NCBI RefSeq assembly: GCF_900115135.1
Contig: NZ_FOVK01000004.1
Coordinates: 1-64,000, forward strand
Reading direction: 5' to 3'
Source: Proteiniclasticum ruminis
GTDB lineage: Bacteria; Bacillota; Clostridia; Clostridiales; Clostridiaceae
DNA length: 64,000 nt
The notes beneath the pieces were generated by a model that saw only the letters and a program-made list of their open reading frames with translations, made no database searches and was not told the DNA's origin. Both the position numbers and the translations under genes were made by a program. This document shows positions 9,195-17,911 of the stretch, piece after piece. Positions within the stretch are counted from its first letter, which is position 1, and every line of letters begins with the position of its first letter.

Positions 9195-9443
9195 ATGTCT
9201 AGAGTCGTATTCTACCACAAGAAATTCAAGGTTCTCCAAATCGGAAAATCTTCCTATGTCGTTGTGCGAAAGAATACCACTAACTACAGCCAGCACTCCC
9301 ATCTTTCTTCCTTGAATGGAGCCATCCGCCTCATTAAACTTCTCGATGAAGGCCGTCTACCCCGCTCAGACTACTTGAAAGAATCCGCACGGCGCCTTCT
9401 GAAGGATCAGGAGTATATGAGACTGAAATCCATCACCTCATAG
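9195..9443 (+). CDS. Small basic protein of unknown function
   Basis: I do not recognise this 82-residue protein. It has no signal peptide or membrane segment, is rich in Lys/Arg and Ser, and begins SRVVFYHKKFKVLQIGKSSYVVV, which could form beta strands, followed by a helical, charged C-terminal half (ESARRLLKDQEYMRLK). Support for a real gene: TATAAT, a strong AGGAGGG eight bases before the ATG, and a terminator directly after the stop. It is divergent from the DUF1858-hemerythrin operon. Confidence 0.7.
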   Translation: MSRVVFYHKKFKVLQIGKSSYVVVRKNTTNYSQHSHLSSLNGAIRLIKLLDEGRLPRSDYLKESARRLLKDQEYMRLKSITS

Positions 9444-9446
9444 ATA

Positions 9447-9511
9447 AAAGCTTCCACACGGATCGTTCTCCATAAAAGAGAACTTCATCGTGCCGGAAGC
9501 TTTCAGTTTTT
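9447..9511. terminator. Bidirectional terminator with nested stems
   Basis: AAAGCTTCC/GGAAGCTTT encloses a second dyad (CACG..CGTG) and an inner GTTCTC/GAGAAC hairpin. T-rich sequence follows on both strands, so it serves the small gene and the convergent proA. Confidence 0.75.
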
Positions 9512-9521
9512 CCTTATGAAA

Positions 9522-10766
9522 TTATGAACGGATCTGTCCTTGACCAAAAATGATGTATTTGGTGGAGGTGAGCTCCGTCAGTCCCACAGGACCTCTCGCA
9601 TGAAGCTTCTGGGTGGAGATGCCCATTTCAGCACCCATCCCCATGGCCTGTCCGTCAGTGAACCGGGTGGAGGCATTGACATAGACCGCCGCCGCATCCA
9701 CTTCATTGAGGAAGGTCATCGCATGTCCATAATTTTCTGTGATGATGGCCTCGGAATGCCCTGTACCATACTTTGCAATATGTTCCATGGCTTCTTCCAG
9801 ACTTGCCACAGTCTTCAGGGAAAATGCAAGGTCCAGATACTCCGCAGCATAATCTTCTTCCGTGGCTTCGTTAAAGGAAGCAATCACTTCTCTTCCCTTC
9901 TCATCGGCCATGACTCTCACACCATGTTTCTTGGTCAGTTTTTCAAGCTTAGGCAAAAAGCGCTCTATAATGGCTTCATGAACCAATAGAGACTCCATGG
10001 CATTACAGACTCCGGTTCTCTGGGTCTTCGCATTCTCGATGATGGAAAGAGCCATGGTCTCATCCGCACTTTCATCCACATAGATATGGCAGTTGCCCAC
10101 TCCGGTTTCAATGACAGGCACCGTGGATTCTTTCACCACTCTTTGAATAAGTCTTGCAGACCCTCTTGGAATCAGCACATCCAAATATTCATTCATTCTC
10201 ATGAACTCTCCTGCCGTCTCATAGGAAAGGTCTTCAATGAGCTGCACCATGTGGGGATTCAGCCCCTTCTTCACAAGAGCGGCCTGTATCACCGAAACCA
10301 GTGCCTTATTAGAGGAGATGGCCTCTTTGCCTCCCCTTAAAATCAGTGCGTTGGAGGACTTGAGACAAAGAGCTGCAGTATCAATGGTCACATTAGGTCT
10401 GGATTCATAGATGATTCCCACCACGCCCAAAGATACGGTCTTTTTCCCAATCTGAAGACCATTTTCCAGAGTCTTCATAGAAAGCACCTTCCCGATGGGG
10501 TCCTCCATGGTACGGATAGATAAGATCCCTTCCACCATGCTGTCGATTCTCTTCGGATTCAGAAGAAGCCGGTCCAGAAGAGCTTCCGAAAGATTTCCCT
10601 CTTTCCCACTTCTAAGATCTTCCTCATTGGCCTGCAGTATTTCTTCTTCCTTCACTTTCAGCTCTTCTGCCAAAGCAGCAAGAAGTTCGTTCTTTTCTTT
10701 CGTAGAGAGTCTCGCCAGTTCTCTGGCGGCCTTTTTCGCTTCTCTGCCAATCTCTATCATGGTCAT
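9522..10766 (-). CDS. proA: Gamma-glutamyl phosphate reductase
   Basis: This 414-residue aldehyde-dehydrogenase-fold enzyme makes glutamate 5-semialdehyde from glutamyl 5-phosphate with NADPH, the second step of proline synthesis. It shows RPNVTIDTAALCLKSSNALILRGGKEA, the catalytic Cys in QRTGVCNAMESLLVH, and the C-terminal ARGPVGLTELTS. Length is standard. GGAGG lies nine bases before the start. The start overlaps the proB stop by 4 bases, so translation is probably coupled. Confidence 0.96.
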   Translation of the reverse strand: MTMIEIGREAKKAARELARLSTKEKNELLAALAEELKVKEEEILQANEEDLRSGKEGNLSEALLDRLLLNPKRIDSMVEGILSIRTMEDPIGKVLSMKTLENGLQIGKKTVSLGVVGIIYESRPNVTIDTAALCLKSSNALILRGGKEAISSNKALVSVIQAALVKKGLNPHMVQLIEDLSYETAGEFMRMNEYLDVLIPRGSARLIQRVVKESTVPVIETGVGNCHIYVDESADETMALSIIENAKTQRTGVCNAMESLLVHEAIIERFLPKLEKLTKKHGVRVMADEKGREVIASFNEATEEDYAAEYLDLAFSLKTVASLEEAMEHIAKYGTGHSEAIITENYGHAMTFLNEVDAAAVYVNASTRFTDGQAMGMGAEMGISTQKLHARGPVGLTELTSTKYIIFGQGQIRS

Positions 10767-11569
10767 TTCTTCTTTCCTCCCAAAAACAGTGTGCCGATTT
10801 CTTTCCCCATGAGGATCTCTTCCACGGTCTCATTTCCTGCACCATTGGCCAGCACCACATGGATGCCTCTTTTTGTGGCATACTTGGCTGCCTTAATCTT
10901 CGTGATCATGCCTCCCGTGCCAAGCTTCGTGGAAGAATCTTTGGCGATGGACTCCACATAGTCATCGATCTTTTCCACCAGGCTCATGAGCTTCGCTTCC
11001 GGATTCTTTCTGGGGTCATCGGTGTACAGTCCATCGATGTCCGAAAGAAGAATGAGAAGGTCCGCATCCACAAGGGAAGCCACCACTGCAGACAGCGTGT
11101 CGTTGTCACCAAAGATGATCTCATCTGTGGAGATGGTGTCATTCTCATTGACGATGGGTACTATGCCGTTTCTCAAAAGTTCCTTCATGGTATTTTTCGC
11201 ATTGAACTTCATGAATTTGTCTGTTTCCACCTGTTTGGTCACAAGAATCTGAGCCACCTGATAGTTGTACTCCTGGAAAAACTTCTGGTACATATTCATG
11301 AGCACCACCTGCCCCACAGCAGCGGCCGCCTGTTTTCCTTCGATGTCTCTGGGACGCTCTTTCAGATGCATTCTCTGTGCCCCTACGCCTATGGCCCCAG
11401 AAGATACAAGAACCACTTCATAGCCCCTGTTCTTCAGATCAGAAATCATCCGGGCCAGATGCTCCATTCTATAGATATTGATGAGTCCCCCTGTATGAGC
11501 AATGGTGGATGTGCCTACCTTGATGACCACTCTTTTGACCTCTTTGATTACTTCACGTTCTTTTATCAT
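10763..11569 (-). CDS. proB: Glutamate 5-kinase (kinase domain only)
   Basis: This 268-residue amino-acid kinase phosphorylates glutamate for proline synthesis. Visible motifs are VIKVGTSTIAH, LVSSGAIGVGAQRM, NENDTISTDEI and GTGGMITKIKAAKYA. It ends after the kinase domain and lacks the C-terminal PUA domain of the E. coli enzyme (about 367 residues); PUA-less forms are common in Firmicutes. Feedback control by proline is expected from the family. It leads the proBA operon, with a promoter about 50 bp upstream. Confidence 0.95.
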   Translation of the reverse strand: MIKEREVIKEVKRVVIKVGTSTIAHTGGLINIYRMEHLARMISDLKNRGYEVVLVSSGAIGVGAQRMHLKERPRDIEGKQAAAAVGQVVLMNMYQKFFQEYNYQVAQILVTKQVETDKFMKFNAKNTMKELLRNGIVPIVNENDTISTDEIIFGDNDTLSAVVASLVDADLLILLSDIDGLYTDDPRKNPEAKLMSLVEKIDDYVESIAKDSSTKLGTGGMITKIKAAKYATKRGIHVVLANGAGNETVEEILMGKEIGTLFLGGKKK

Positions 11570-11614
11570 ATCATTCCCTCATTATTCGCAATTTCTGCCT
11601 GTTCATATTTCTTC

Positions 11615-11643
11615 ATTTTATCCTTCTCACACCAGAAATTCAA
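11615..11643 (-). promoter_or_regulatory. proBA promoter
   Basis: On the minus strand TTGAAT and TAAAAT are separated by 17 bp, 46 bp before the proB start. Confidence 0.6.
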
Positions 11644-11751
11644 TGACTGCAACATGAGATTGCCATTCCTTCACCCGTAAACGATACCCATCACTATTCT
11701 TGCAAGGAAAAGGGAAAAAGCAGGTCATATCCTTAGGAAGAAGAAAGCCCC

Positions 11752-12948
11752 TCAGCGGTCCAGCCTTACGATCTCCGCATAGGGATTCTCTCTGCCCAGG
11801 AGAAGATCTTTTATGATTTTTGCTCCAGCCATACTGTAACAGGTGCCATTCCCCTCATACCCCAGCAGATAGTAGCGGTTTTCCCTGCCAGGTTCTTTTC
11901 CAATGAGGGGCAGTCCATCTTTCACACTGCCAAAGAGCGCATTGTAAAAATGTTCCACTTCTAAGGGCAGTTTATGAAACAGAAGCTTCTCGCAGGACGC
12001 TTTAAGCTCCGCTTCCTTCTCTTTGAGTTTTTTCTCCTCTTTTTCCACATGGCTCACTTCTTCGTCCAGTCCTCCCGCTACAATCCTTCCCTCCTGGCTG
12101 GTTCGAAGATAAAGGTACGGATCTCTCGTCTCCCAGATCATCACTTCATCTTTCCAGGGGCTTCCGCTGATCTTTTCAGTCACCAGAGCATAGGTCCTGC
12201 CAATTGCAATCTTATCTTTCAAAAAGGGATAGACATAGGCATATCCTGTGGCAAAGATCACTTCCTGGAAATGGATCTTATGGCCGTCTTTGGTGAAGAT
12301 TTCCTGCTCCTTCACAGAGGAAAGATCCACTTCTGTATCCTCATAATACTGTACTCCTTTTTCCGCATTCTCTCTTGTGAGGGTTTCGATGAATTTCACC
12401 GGGTCCACATCTGCATCTCCATCTATGAGCAGGGCGCTGTAGCAGTCTATATCATACTCTTTCCTGGCTTCTTCCCTAGAAAGATACCGAAGGCGCATTC
12501 CCTGGCCTTTCAATGCCTCATATTCTTTTCTGAGCTTTTCCTCATGGTCCTTTTCTGTGGCCATATAGAGGCTCTGCCTTTCCCTTAAGGAGCATTCTGG
12601 AAAGATCTCCCGGATGCTGTGAAGATCCATCAAGGCTTCCTGACACATCCGGTAAAACCTTCTGGCGTTTTCTTCACCAATGGTCTCCATGAACGCACTG
12701 AGCATCGTGTCGCTGGATACTTGCAGAAGCCCCGTGTTGGCTCTGCTGCTTCCTGAGGCAATGTCTTTGCCGTCGATGACCGTGATTTTCCTCTCCGTTG
12801 ACTTTGAAAGCACGTACGCTGTGAGGGTGCCTGACATGCCTCCCCCGATGATCAAAACATCTGTTTCCAGATCATTTTTCACCTTTTCAAAATGGAACCG
12901 TCTATTTCTTTCATCCCAGTGGGTATCTCCGTATATCAAATCCTTCAT
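11752..12948 (-). CDS. FAD-dependent oxidoreductase (DAO family)
   Basis: The 398-residue protein has an N-terminal FAD-binding fold (VLIIGGGMSGTLTAYVLSKS and TVIDGKDIASGSSRANTG), a DAO-type middle, and a C-terminal second flavin contact (KDGLPLIGKEPGRENRYYLLGYEGNG). DAO-family enzymes oxidise amines or amino acids such as glycine or sarcosine; no Rieske domain is attached. The longer frame to 13035 is possible, but GGAGGAG directly before this ATG decides the start. It stands alone; the substrate is unknown. Confidence 0.82.
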   Translation of the reverse strand: MKDLIYGDTHWDERNRRFHFEKVKNDLETDVLIIGGGMSGTLTAYVLSKSTERKITVIDGKDIASGSSRANTGLLQVSSDTMLSAFMETIGEENARRFYRMCQEALMDLHSIREIFPECSLRERQSLYMATEKDHEEKLRKEYEALKGQGMRLRYLSREEARKEYDIDCYSALLIDGDADVDPVKFIETLTRENAEKGVQYYEDTEVDLSSVKEQEIFTKDGHKIHFQEVIFATGYAYVYPFLKDKIAIGRTYALVTEKISGSPWKDEVMIWETRDPYLYLRTSQEGRIVAGGLDEEVSHVEKEEKKLKEKEAELKASCEKLLFHKLPLEVEHFYNALFGSVKDGLPLIGKEPGRENRYYLLGYEGNGTCYSMAGAKIIKDLLLGRENPYAEIVRLDR

Positions 12949-13077
12949 AGTCTCCTCCTTCAGCACTTTTCTTTCTATGCTACCCTTGTGCCATACAGGT
13001 GGCAAGTGAACATAGTTTGAAACATCTTTGAACAAGAGAAGAGGAGTGGAGCCTGCAGAAGGATTATCTAAGCGTAA

Positions 13078-13113
13078 AGAAAGAGAAGCTTCATGCTGAA
13101 TACTTCTCTTTCT
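13078..13113 (-). terminator. Terminator of the DAACS symporter gene
   Basis: On the minus strand AGAAAGAGAAG/CTTCTCTTTCT forms an 11-bp stem with a 14-nt loop, 12 bp beyond the stop codon. Confidence 0.7.
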
Positions 13114-13124
13114 GTCTTAGAATA

Positions 13125-14348
13125 CTATACTGCTTCTACTTCACTTATGGTCTTTCCTTCCTTCAGAAGGCTCTTCTTATGGAAGGTTTCCACAAGGATG
13201 GCCAGAGCATTGTCACCGGAGACATTAGCGGCTGTGCCGAAGCTGTCCTGGGTGAGATAAAGGGTGATGAGAAGCTGTCCCATGGTTCCAGTGGGATCAA
13301 TGCCCACCAGAGTCAGAAACGGCAGTGCACTCATGATGGCCCCACCAGGGGCTCCTGGTGCTGCCACCATAGCTACACCAAGGGTCGCTATGAAGGTCGC
13401 CATGAGAGAGATTCCATGGGGCAGATCATAGATGAGAAGCACCGCTGTGACACAGCTGGTGATGGTGATGATGCTGCCTGCCAGATGTATGGTGGCACAA
13501 AGAGGCACCACAAACTCCCTAATTTCTTTAGACACACCATTTTTTCGTGCACATTCCACATTTACCGGAATGGTGGCTGCACTGGACTGAGTCCCCACTG
13601 CTGTCACGTAGCCTGGAATCTGATTCTTAAGAAGCATCCATGGATTCTTCCCAGAAACACCACCTGCCACAAAGAACATGAATCCCACATAGAGCAGGTG
13701 CAGCGCGATGATGAGGAGAAATACCTTCCAGAAAATGGACAGGATGGAGAAAACGGACCCTGAATAGCTGAGATTCAGAAAGTTCCCGAAAATATACACT
13801 GGAAGAAATGGAATGATGATGGTGGACAGCACTTTGGAGATGATCTCCGAAAATTCTTTAAAGAATCCATAAAGATACTTTCCGCTTCCCTTGGATTTCA
13901 AAGCCGATATCCCCACTCCCATGACGAAGGAGAACACAATGGCTCCTGTCACATCTAACAGTGGTGACAGCGGAATGGAAAATAAAGTGCTGAGGCCCTC
14001 ACCGGAACCGCTGATCTTCTCTACCAGTGATTCTCCGATAAAAGAAGGGAAGAAAGCTGAGGCCATAAGATAGGAAAGGATCCCCGCCGTAAGCGTCGAA
14101 CCATAGGCCAGGACCGTTGTCATGCCCAGGAGCTTTCCTGCTCCTTCCGTCAGGTCCGAGATCCCCACAACCACAAAGCCCAGAATCATCAGTGGAATGA
14201 TAAAGGAAAGGAAGGTGGAGAAGATACTGGAAAAGGTGACAGGAAGCCTCAACACTCCTTCTGGAAGGAATCTCATCTGACCCACAAGAATACCCAGAAT
14301 AATAGCAATGATCAGTTTCGGGACGAGTCCCAGTTTCTTTTTCTTCAT
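13125..14348 (-). CDS. Dicarboxylate/amino acid:cation symporter (DAACS family)
   Basis: The 407-residue protein is a glutamate/dicarboxylate-type symporter. It has about eight helices plus the hairpin regions; the first hairpin carries the serine-rich TAVGTQSSAATIPVNVE and the second the segment APGAPGGAIMSALPFL. The family couples uptake of glutamate, serine/threonine or C4-dicarboxylates to Na+ or H+. The start chosen has GGGGGAAC seven bases before it; the longer frame to 14429 lacks one. That GGGGGAAC is an exact 8-base complement of a loop in the probable small RNA near 27820. Confidence 0.9.
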   Translation of the reverse strand: MKKKKLGLVPKLIIAIILGILVGQMRFLPEGVLRLPVTFSSIFSTFLSFIIPLMILGFVVVGISDLTEGAGKLLGMTTVLAYGSTLTAGILSYLMASAFFPSFIGESLVEKISGSGEGLSTLFSIPLSPLLDVTGAIVFSFVMGVGISALKSKGSGKYLYGFFKEFSEIISKVLSTIIIPFLPVYIFGNFLNLSYSGSVFSILSIFWKVFLLIIALHLLYVGFMFFVAGGVSGKNPWMLLKNQIPGYVTAVGTQSSAATIPVNVECARKNGVSKEIREFVVPLCATIHLAGSIITITSCVTAVLLIYDLPHGISLMATFIATLGVAMVAAPGAPGGAIMSALPFLTLVGIDPTGTMGQLLITLYLTQDSFGTAANVSGDNALAILVETFHKKSLLKEGKTISEVEAV

Positions 14349-14540
14349 AACAGTTCCCCCTGCTTTATTTCTGCACTCACAGAAACACATTTCATTTGTT
14401 CTTCCATTAAAGACAGTTGTCCTTAACACGAGAATGTTTTGATTATACTATCGCGTCAGAAGGAAGGCAATAGGAGAAATTCATGTTTTCGTTTACAATT
14501 TAGAAATATTTTATCTGGGCTGAGTACAGCAAAAAACAGC

Positions 14541-14589
14541 AAAATAAAAAAGCCTTCTCGCATTACATTTCTGTATCTGCAAAAAGACT
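14541..14589 (-). terminator. Terminator of the tRNA operon
   Basis: An 11-bp stem with three G-U pairs (AGTCTTTTTGC/GCGAGAAGGCT on the minus strand) is followed by TTTTTTATTTT, directly after the last tRNA. Confidence 0.75.
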
Positions 14590-14595
14590 TTGTTT

Positions 14596-14672
14596 TGGTG
14601 CCCCATGAGCGACTCGAACGCCCGACCAATGGTTTCGAAGACCACTACTCTATCCAACTGAGCTAATGAGGC
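14596..14672 (-). tRNA. tRNA-Arg(UCG)
   Basis: A 77-nt cloverleaf with encoded CCA, 7-bp acceptor stem and anticodon loop CTTCGAA. It is the last gene of the tRNA operon. Confidence 0.95.
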
Positions 14673-14717
14673 AAAAGGATATCTTTTGAAAAAAACCTGC
14701 CATCAGGCAGGTTTTAG

Positions 14718-14791
<74 letters not shown>

Positions 14792-14794
14792 AAG

Positions 14795-14869
14795 TGGAGC
14801 GGAAGACGAGATTCGAACTCGCGACGTTCACCTTGGCAAGGTGACGCTCTACCACTGAGCCACTCCCGC
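14795..14869 (-). tRNA. tRNA-Gly(GCC), copy 2
   Basis: A 75-nt cloverleaf with encoded CCA and anticodon loop TTGCCAA. It differs at one base from the other tRNA-Gly(GCC) of the operon. Confidence 0.95.
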
Positions 14870-14881
14870 ATAAAGAGTTTT

Positions 14882-14966
14882 TGGTGCAGATGAAGGGAGT
14901 CGAACCCCCACGCCTCTCGGCGCTAGATCCTAAGTCTAGTGCGTCTGCCAATTTCGCCACATCTGC
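14882..14966 (-). tRNA. tRNA-Leu(UAG)
   Basis: An 85-nt class II tRNA with a long variable arm, encoded CCA and anticodon loop CTTAGGA. Confidence 0.95.
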
Positions 14967-14983
14967 ATTATTATTGTTCTGAA

Positions 14984-15058
14984 TGGCTGGGATAGCTGGA
15001 TTCGAACCAACGAATGCCAGAGTCAAAGTCTGGTGCCTTACCACTTGGCGATATCCCA
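14984..15058 (-). tRNA. tRNA-Gln(UUG)
   Basis: A 75-nt cloverleaf with encoded CCA and anticodon loop CTTTGAC. It is very similar to the tRNA-Gln(CUG) further upstream in the operon. Confidence 0.95.
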
Positions 15059-15069
15059 CTAGATAAAAA

Positions 15070-15146
15070 TGGGGTGAACGATGGGACTCGAACCCACGAC
15101 AACCAGAATCACAATCTGGCGCTCTACCAACTGAACTACGTCCACC
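15070..15146 (-). tRNA. tRNA-His(GUG)
   Basis: A 77-nt gene including the extra 5' G that pairs with C73, the identity mark of tRNA-His. CCA is encoded and the anticodon loop is TTGTGAT. Confidence 0.95.
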
Positions 15147-15150
15147 ATAA

Positions 15151-15227
<77 letters not shown>

Positions 15228-15231
15228 AAAA

Positions 15232-15306
15232 TGGAGCGGAAGACGAGATTCGAACTCGCGACATTCACCTTGGCAAGGTGACGCTCTACCACTGAGCCAC
15301 TCCCGC
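15232..15306 (-). tRNA. tRNA-Gly(GCC), copy 1
   Basis: A 75-nt cloverleaf with encoded CCA and anticodon loop TTGCCAA. One base differs from the second copy, on the 3' side of the variable region/T-stem. Confidence 0.95.
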
Positions 15307-15321
15307 GTATTTTAAAATTAA

Positions 15322-15397
15322 TGGTCGGGGTGACAGGGATTGAACCTGCGACCTCATGCTCCCAAAGCACGCGCGCTCCCAGCTGCGCTACACCCCG
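15322..15397 (-). tRNA. tRNA-Pro(UGG), copy 2
   Basis: A 76-nt cloverleaf with encoded CCA and anticodon loop TTTGGGA. It differs at one D-arm base from the first tRNA-Pro of the operon. Confidence 0.95.
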
Positions 15398-15414
15398 AAG
15401 GTATTTGGTTAAAA

Positions 15415-15488
<74 letters not shown>

Positions 15489-15493
15489 ATAGA

Positions 15494-15569
15494 TGGTGAT
15501 CCACCGGGGAATCGAACCCCGGACACCATGATTAAAAGTCATGTGCTCTACCGACTGAGCTAGTGGATC
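15494..15569 (-). tRNA. tRNA-Lys(UUU)
   Basis: A 76-nt cloverleaf with encoded CCA and anticodon loop CTTTTAA. Confidence 0.95.
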
Positions 15570-15577
15570 ATAAGAAA

Positions 15578-15651
15578 TGGCTGGGATAGCTGGATTCGAA
15601 CCAACGATGCCAGAGTCAGAGTCTGGAGCCTTACCACTTGGCGATATCCCA
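15578..15651 (-). tRNA. tRNA-Gln(CUG)
   Basis: A 74-nt cloverleaf with encoded CCA and anticodon loop CTCTGAC. It is one base shorter in the variable region than tRNA-Gln(UUG), from which it appears to be a diverged duplicate. Confidence 0.95.
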
Positions 15652-15655
15652 TTAA

Positions 15656-15732
<77 letters not shown>

Positions 15733-15768
15733 ATATCCTTTTACCTAAGGACTATGCCCCCGATAAAA

Positions 15769-15844
15769 TGGTCGGGGTGACAGGGATTGAACCTGCGACC
15801 TCATGCTCCCAAAGCACGCGCGCTCCCATCTGCGCTACACCCCG
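15769..15844 (-). tRNA. tRNA-Pro(UGG), copy 1
   Basis: A 76-nt cloverleaf with encoded CCA and anticodon loop TTTGGGA. It is the first gene of the operon, about 30 bp after the -10 box. Confidence 0.95.
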
Positions 15845-15873
15845 TCAGTCATCTGTTTTCGACGACAATAATG

Positions 15874-15902
15874 ATTCTATACTAAAATCCGGGGCCCGTC
15901 AA
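15874..15902 (-). promoter_or_regulatory. Promoter of the tRNA operon
   Basis: On the minus strand TTGACG and TAGAAT are separated by 17 bp. The G/C-rich start of the spacer resembles stringently controlled stable-RNA promoters. No other promoter of this quality was seen inside the array, so all 14 tRNAs are probably one transcript. Confidence 0.7.
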
Positions 15903-16102
15903 TAGCTAACTTGGAAGATTTTTTGAAGATTTTCACCCGGGAGGCTAAACTCCTTAGGACTCAATCTAAAAACACGAACATTTTTTTTAAGGACTCACGC
16001 CTTAAGACACTTTGTGCTACCTGATGGCTGATTTTTCTCATTCCGCTCTTCAGGAGTCAATTATGATTATAACCCAACTTCCTGAAGTTGAAAAGGCCAA
16101 AA

Positions 16103-16131
16103 AAAAGAAAATTCCCAGAAACCTAGGAATT
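16103..16131 (-). terminator. Terminator of the YczE-like gene
   Basis: A 9-bp stem (AATTCCTAG/CTGGGAATT on the minus strand) with a GTTT loop is followed by TTCTTTTTTTT. Its first arm overlaps the stop codon of the gene. Confidence 0.85.
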
Positions 16132-16809
16132 TCCATCCACCTTTTCTTGAGGCACCGCTGTGATCAGCTGCTCCTTGTTCTTCAGAAACAAGGCCAATGG
16201 TTCTTTCAGGAAAGCTGAAAAAACACCAACAAATTTCCCAATAAGCAGTGCCGAAATAAGCGTACCAAGACCAATCCCCTTAATGCTGCCAAGGAAAAAC
16301 ACGGAGAAAAGAACACTGATTGCGAGCATGGTGAGATCAAAAAATACTTTCACTTTTGAAAAAGGCTTCTTCACCTTCACGGAGATCACCTCTGTGAGGC
16401 CTTCAGCAGGCAGCGGCATCACCCGGACCCCCACATAAAGAAATATGCCAAGACCGCACACCGCAGCGCTCAGTACCGCCAAAAAGAGCCTCACAGGGAG
16501 ATTTGACGGCACCTCTATAGAAAAGAGCAGCGCATTGGAAAAATTGACAAAATATCCGAATAAAACAGAGCACAGCACCTGAAGAGAAGAAGTGAACTTA
16601 AACTCTTTTCCCAAAAGAAGAAACTGCACCAGAATAAACAATATGAACACACCCATGGTGAAATATCCCATCTTCACTGGAAAAATCAGACTCAGCACAT
16701 AAGCCAGAGAGCTTACGGGCGAGACGCCCAGATTTGATTTCACAGAAATGGATACCCCAAGAGCAAGAATAAAAAGACCCAGGACATAAAGTCCGATTTT
16801 TTTCAGCAT
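16123..16809 (-). CDS. YczE/YitT-like integral membrane protein
   Basis: The 228-residue protein has five or six membrane helices and the family start LKKIGLYVLGLFILALGVSISVKSNLGVSPVSS. The family (YczE, DUF6198) is widespread in Firmicutes; no biochemical role is established that I can rely on, although some members affect small-molecule export. GGGGGA five bases before this ATG decides the start over a TTG four codons upstream. Its ribosome binding site context TTGGGGGAA resembles the target of the probable small RNA near 27820. Confidence 0.8.
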   Translation of the reverse strand: MLKKIGLYVLGLFILALGVSISVKSNLGVSPVSSLAYVLSLIFPVKMGYFTMGVFILFILVQFLLLGKEFKFTSSLQVLCSVLFGYFVNFSNALLFSIEVPSNLPVRLFLAVLSAAVCGLGIFLYVGVRVMPLPAEGLTEVISVKVKKPFSKVKVFFDLTMLAISVLFSVFFLGSIKGIGLGTLISALLIGKFVGVFSAFLKEPLALFLKNKEQLITAVPQEKVDGNS

Positions 16810-16833
16810 GATTTCCCCCAACTTCTACTTTTT

Positions 16834-17310
16834 TTACAGATGAATGAGCTTGAATGAAGCCGATGTGCCCACCGTCACCATGGCAAGACTGGGCTTCTGT
16901 CCTCTTTTCGGCAAAGCTGCGCTGCCGGGATTAAGAAGAGTCACCCCATCCACGACACTCTCATCCGCAATGTGCGTATGGCCGTAAAAAGCCACCTGTG
17001 CGCCTCTTTCTTTTGCGTGACGGGCCAGAAGCCCTAAGGTGCTTTTCACCCCTTGAGCGTGTCCATGGACCGCTAGAAGCGTCAAATGCTCTGTTTTTAT
17101 GAGAAGTTCCTGGGGTTCGTGGACACTGTAGTCACAGTTTCCTGGAACCCTTCTCACTTCCCTCTCCAAGATGGCTTCCATGACCTCCGCATCGTCCATC
17201 ACATCCCCCAGATGGATGATGAGATCCGGTTTCTCTTTCTCGATGATTCTGCAGGCTTTTTCTACAGAAGACAGGATATGGTGGGTATCAGACACCAAAG
17301 CGATCTTCAA
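16834..17310 (-). CDS. YfcE-family metallophosphoesterase
   Basis: The 158-residue protein has the calcineurin-like metal-binding motifs: LVSDTHH at the start, HLGDVMDD, VPGNCDY, AVHGHAQG and YGHTHIA. The family contains small manganese-dependent phosphodiesterases and phosphatases with broad in vitro activity. The start is a TTG after GGAGGAG and lies inside the end of rdgB, with a 23-bp overlap. The gene belongs to the rph-rdgB operon; this trio is common in Firmicutes. Confidence 0.9.
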   Translation of the reverse strand: MKIALVSDTHHILSSVEKACRIIEKEKPDLIIHLGDVMDDAEVMEAILEREVRRVPGNCDYSVHEPQELLIKTEHLTLLAVHGHAQGVKSTLGLLARHAKERGAQVAFYGHTHIADESVVDGVTLLNPGSAALPKRGQKPSLAMVTVGTSASFKLIHL

Positions 17311-17911
17311 TCTTTCTCAGCTCCTCCTTCAGTTTCATCAGGGCATTGGCCCGATGGGAAACAGCATTCTTTTCCTCTGAGGAAGCTTCCCCAAAGGTTT
17401 TATGCAGGTCAAAGGAATAAAACAGAGGATCATAGCCAAATCCGCCGCTTCCTGTCAGCTCCTGAAGGATTCTTCCTTTGGCGTATCCTTCTACCCGGAT
17501 GTCCACCTCATTTCCTAAAAACACAATGGCAGAAACAAATTGTGCGGTTCTGGCTTCTTCCTTCACAGAAGAAAGCTCTCTCAGAAGCTTCTCGTTGTTC
17601 TCCGCGTCATTATGGCCTTCTCCCGCATACCGCGCAGAATAGACCCCTGGCGCCCCATCGAGATAATCCACGGCCAGACCTGAGTCATCAGACAGCACAA
17701 AAGACTCTGCCTTTTCCTCTTCACTTAGTGCCTCGTAGAGCTCAAAAGCCTTTTTGTGGGCGTTGCCCAGAAAGGTATCTTTATCCTCCACCACATCCAT
17801 GTTGATTCCAGCTTCACTCTGGCTGATGATCCTCAGCGGAAACTCCTTCAATATATCTTTGATTTCCTCAATTTTATGTGCATTATTGCTTGCAATGATC
17901 AGTGTCTTCAA
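17288..17911 (-). CDS. rdgB: XTP/dITP pyrophosphatase (RdgB/HAM1)
   Basis: The 207-residue enzyme hydrolyses non-canonical purine nucleoside triphosphates (XTP, dITP) to monophosphates and keeps them out of DNA and RNA. It shows IIASNNAHKIEEIKDIL, the catalytic FVLSDDSGLAVDYLDGAPGVYSARYAG, GGFGYDPLF and the C-terminal SHRANALMKLKEEL. The start is TTG, eight bases after GGAGG, overlapping the rph stop by 4 bases. Length and motifs are standard. Confidence 0.95.
   Translation of the reverse strand: MKTLIIASNNAHKIEEIKDILKEFPLRIISQSEAGINMDVVEDKDTFLGNAHKKAFELYEALSEEEKAESFVLSDDSGLAVDYLDGAPGVYSARYAGEGHNDAENNEKLLRELSSVKEEARTAQFVSAIVFLGNEVDIRVEGYAKGRILQELTGSGGFGYDPLFYSFDLHKTFGEASSEEKNAVSHRANALMKLKEELRKIEDRFGV

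Noticed and set aside
15987-16005. TTAAGG/CCTTAA hairpin next to a T run
   Set aside because: The T run precedes the stem on the plus strand and no transcript is expected to end there; not a terminator.
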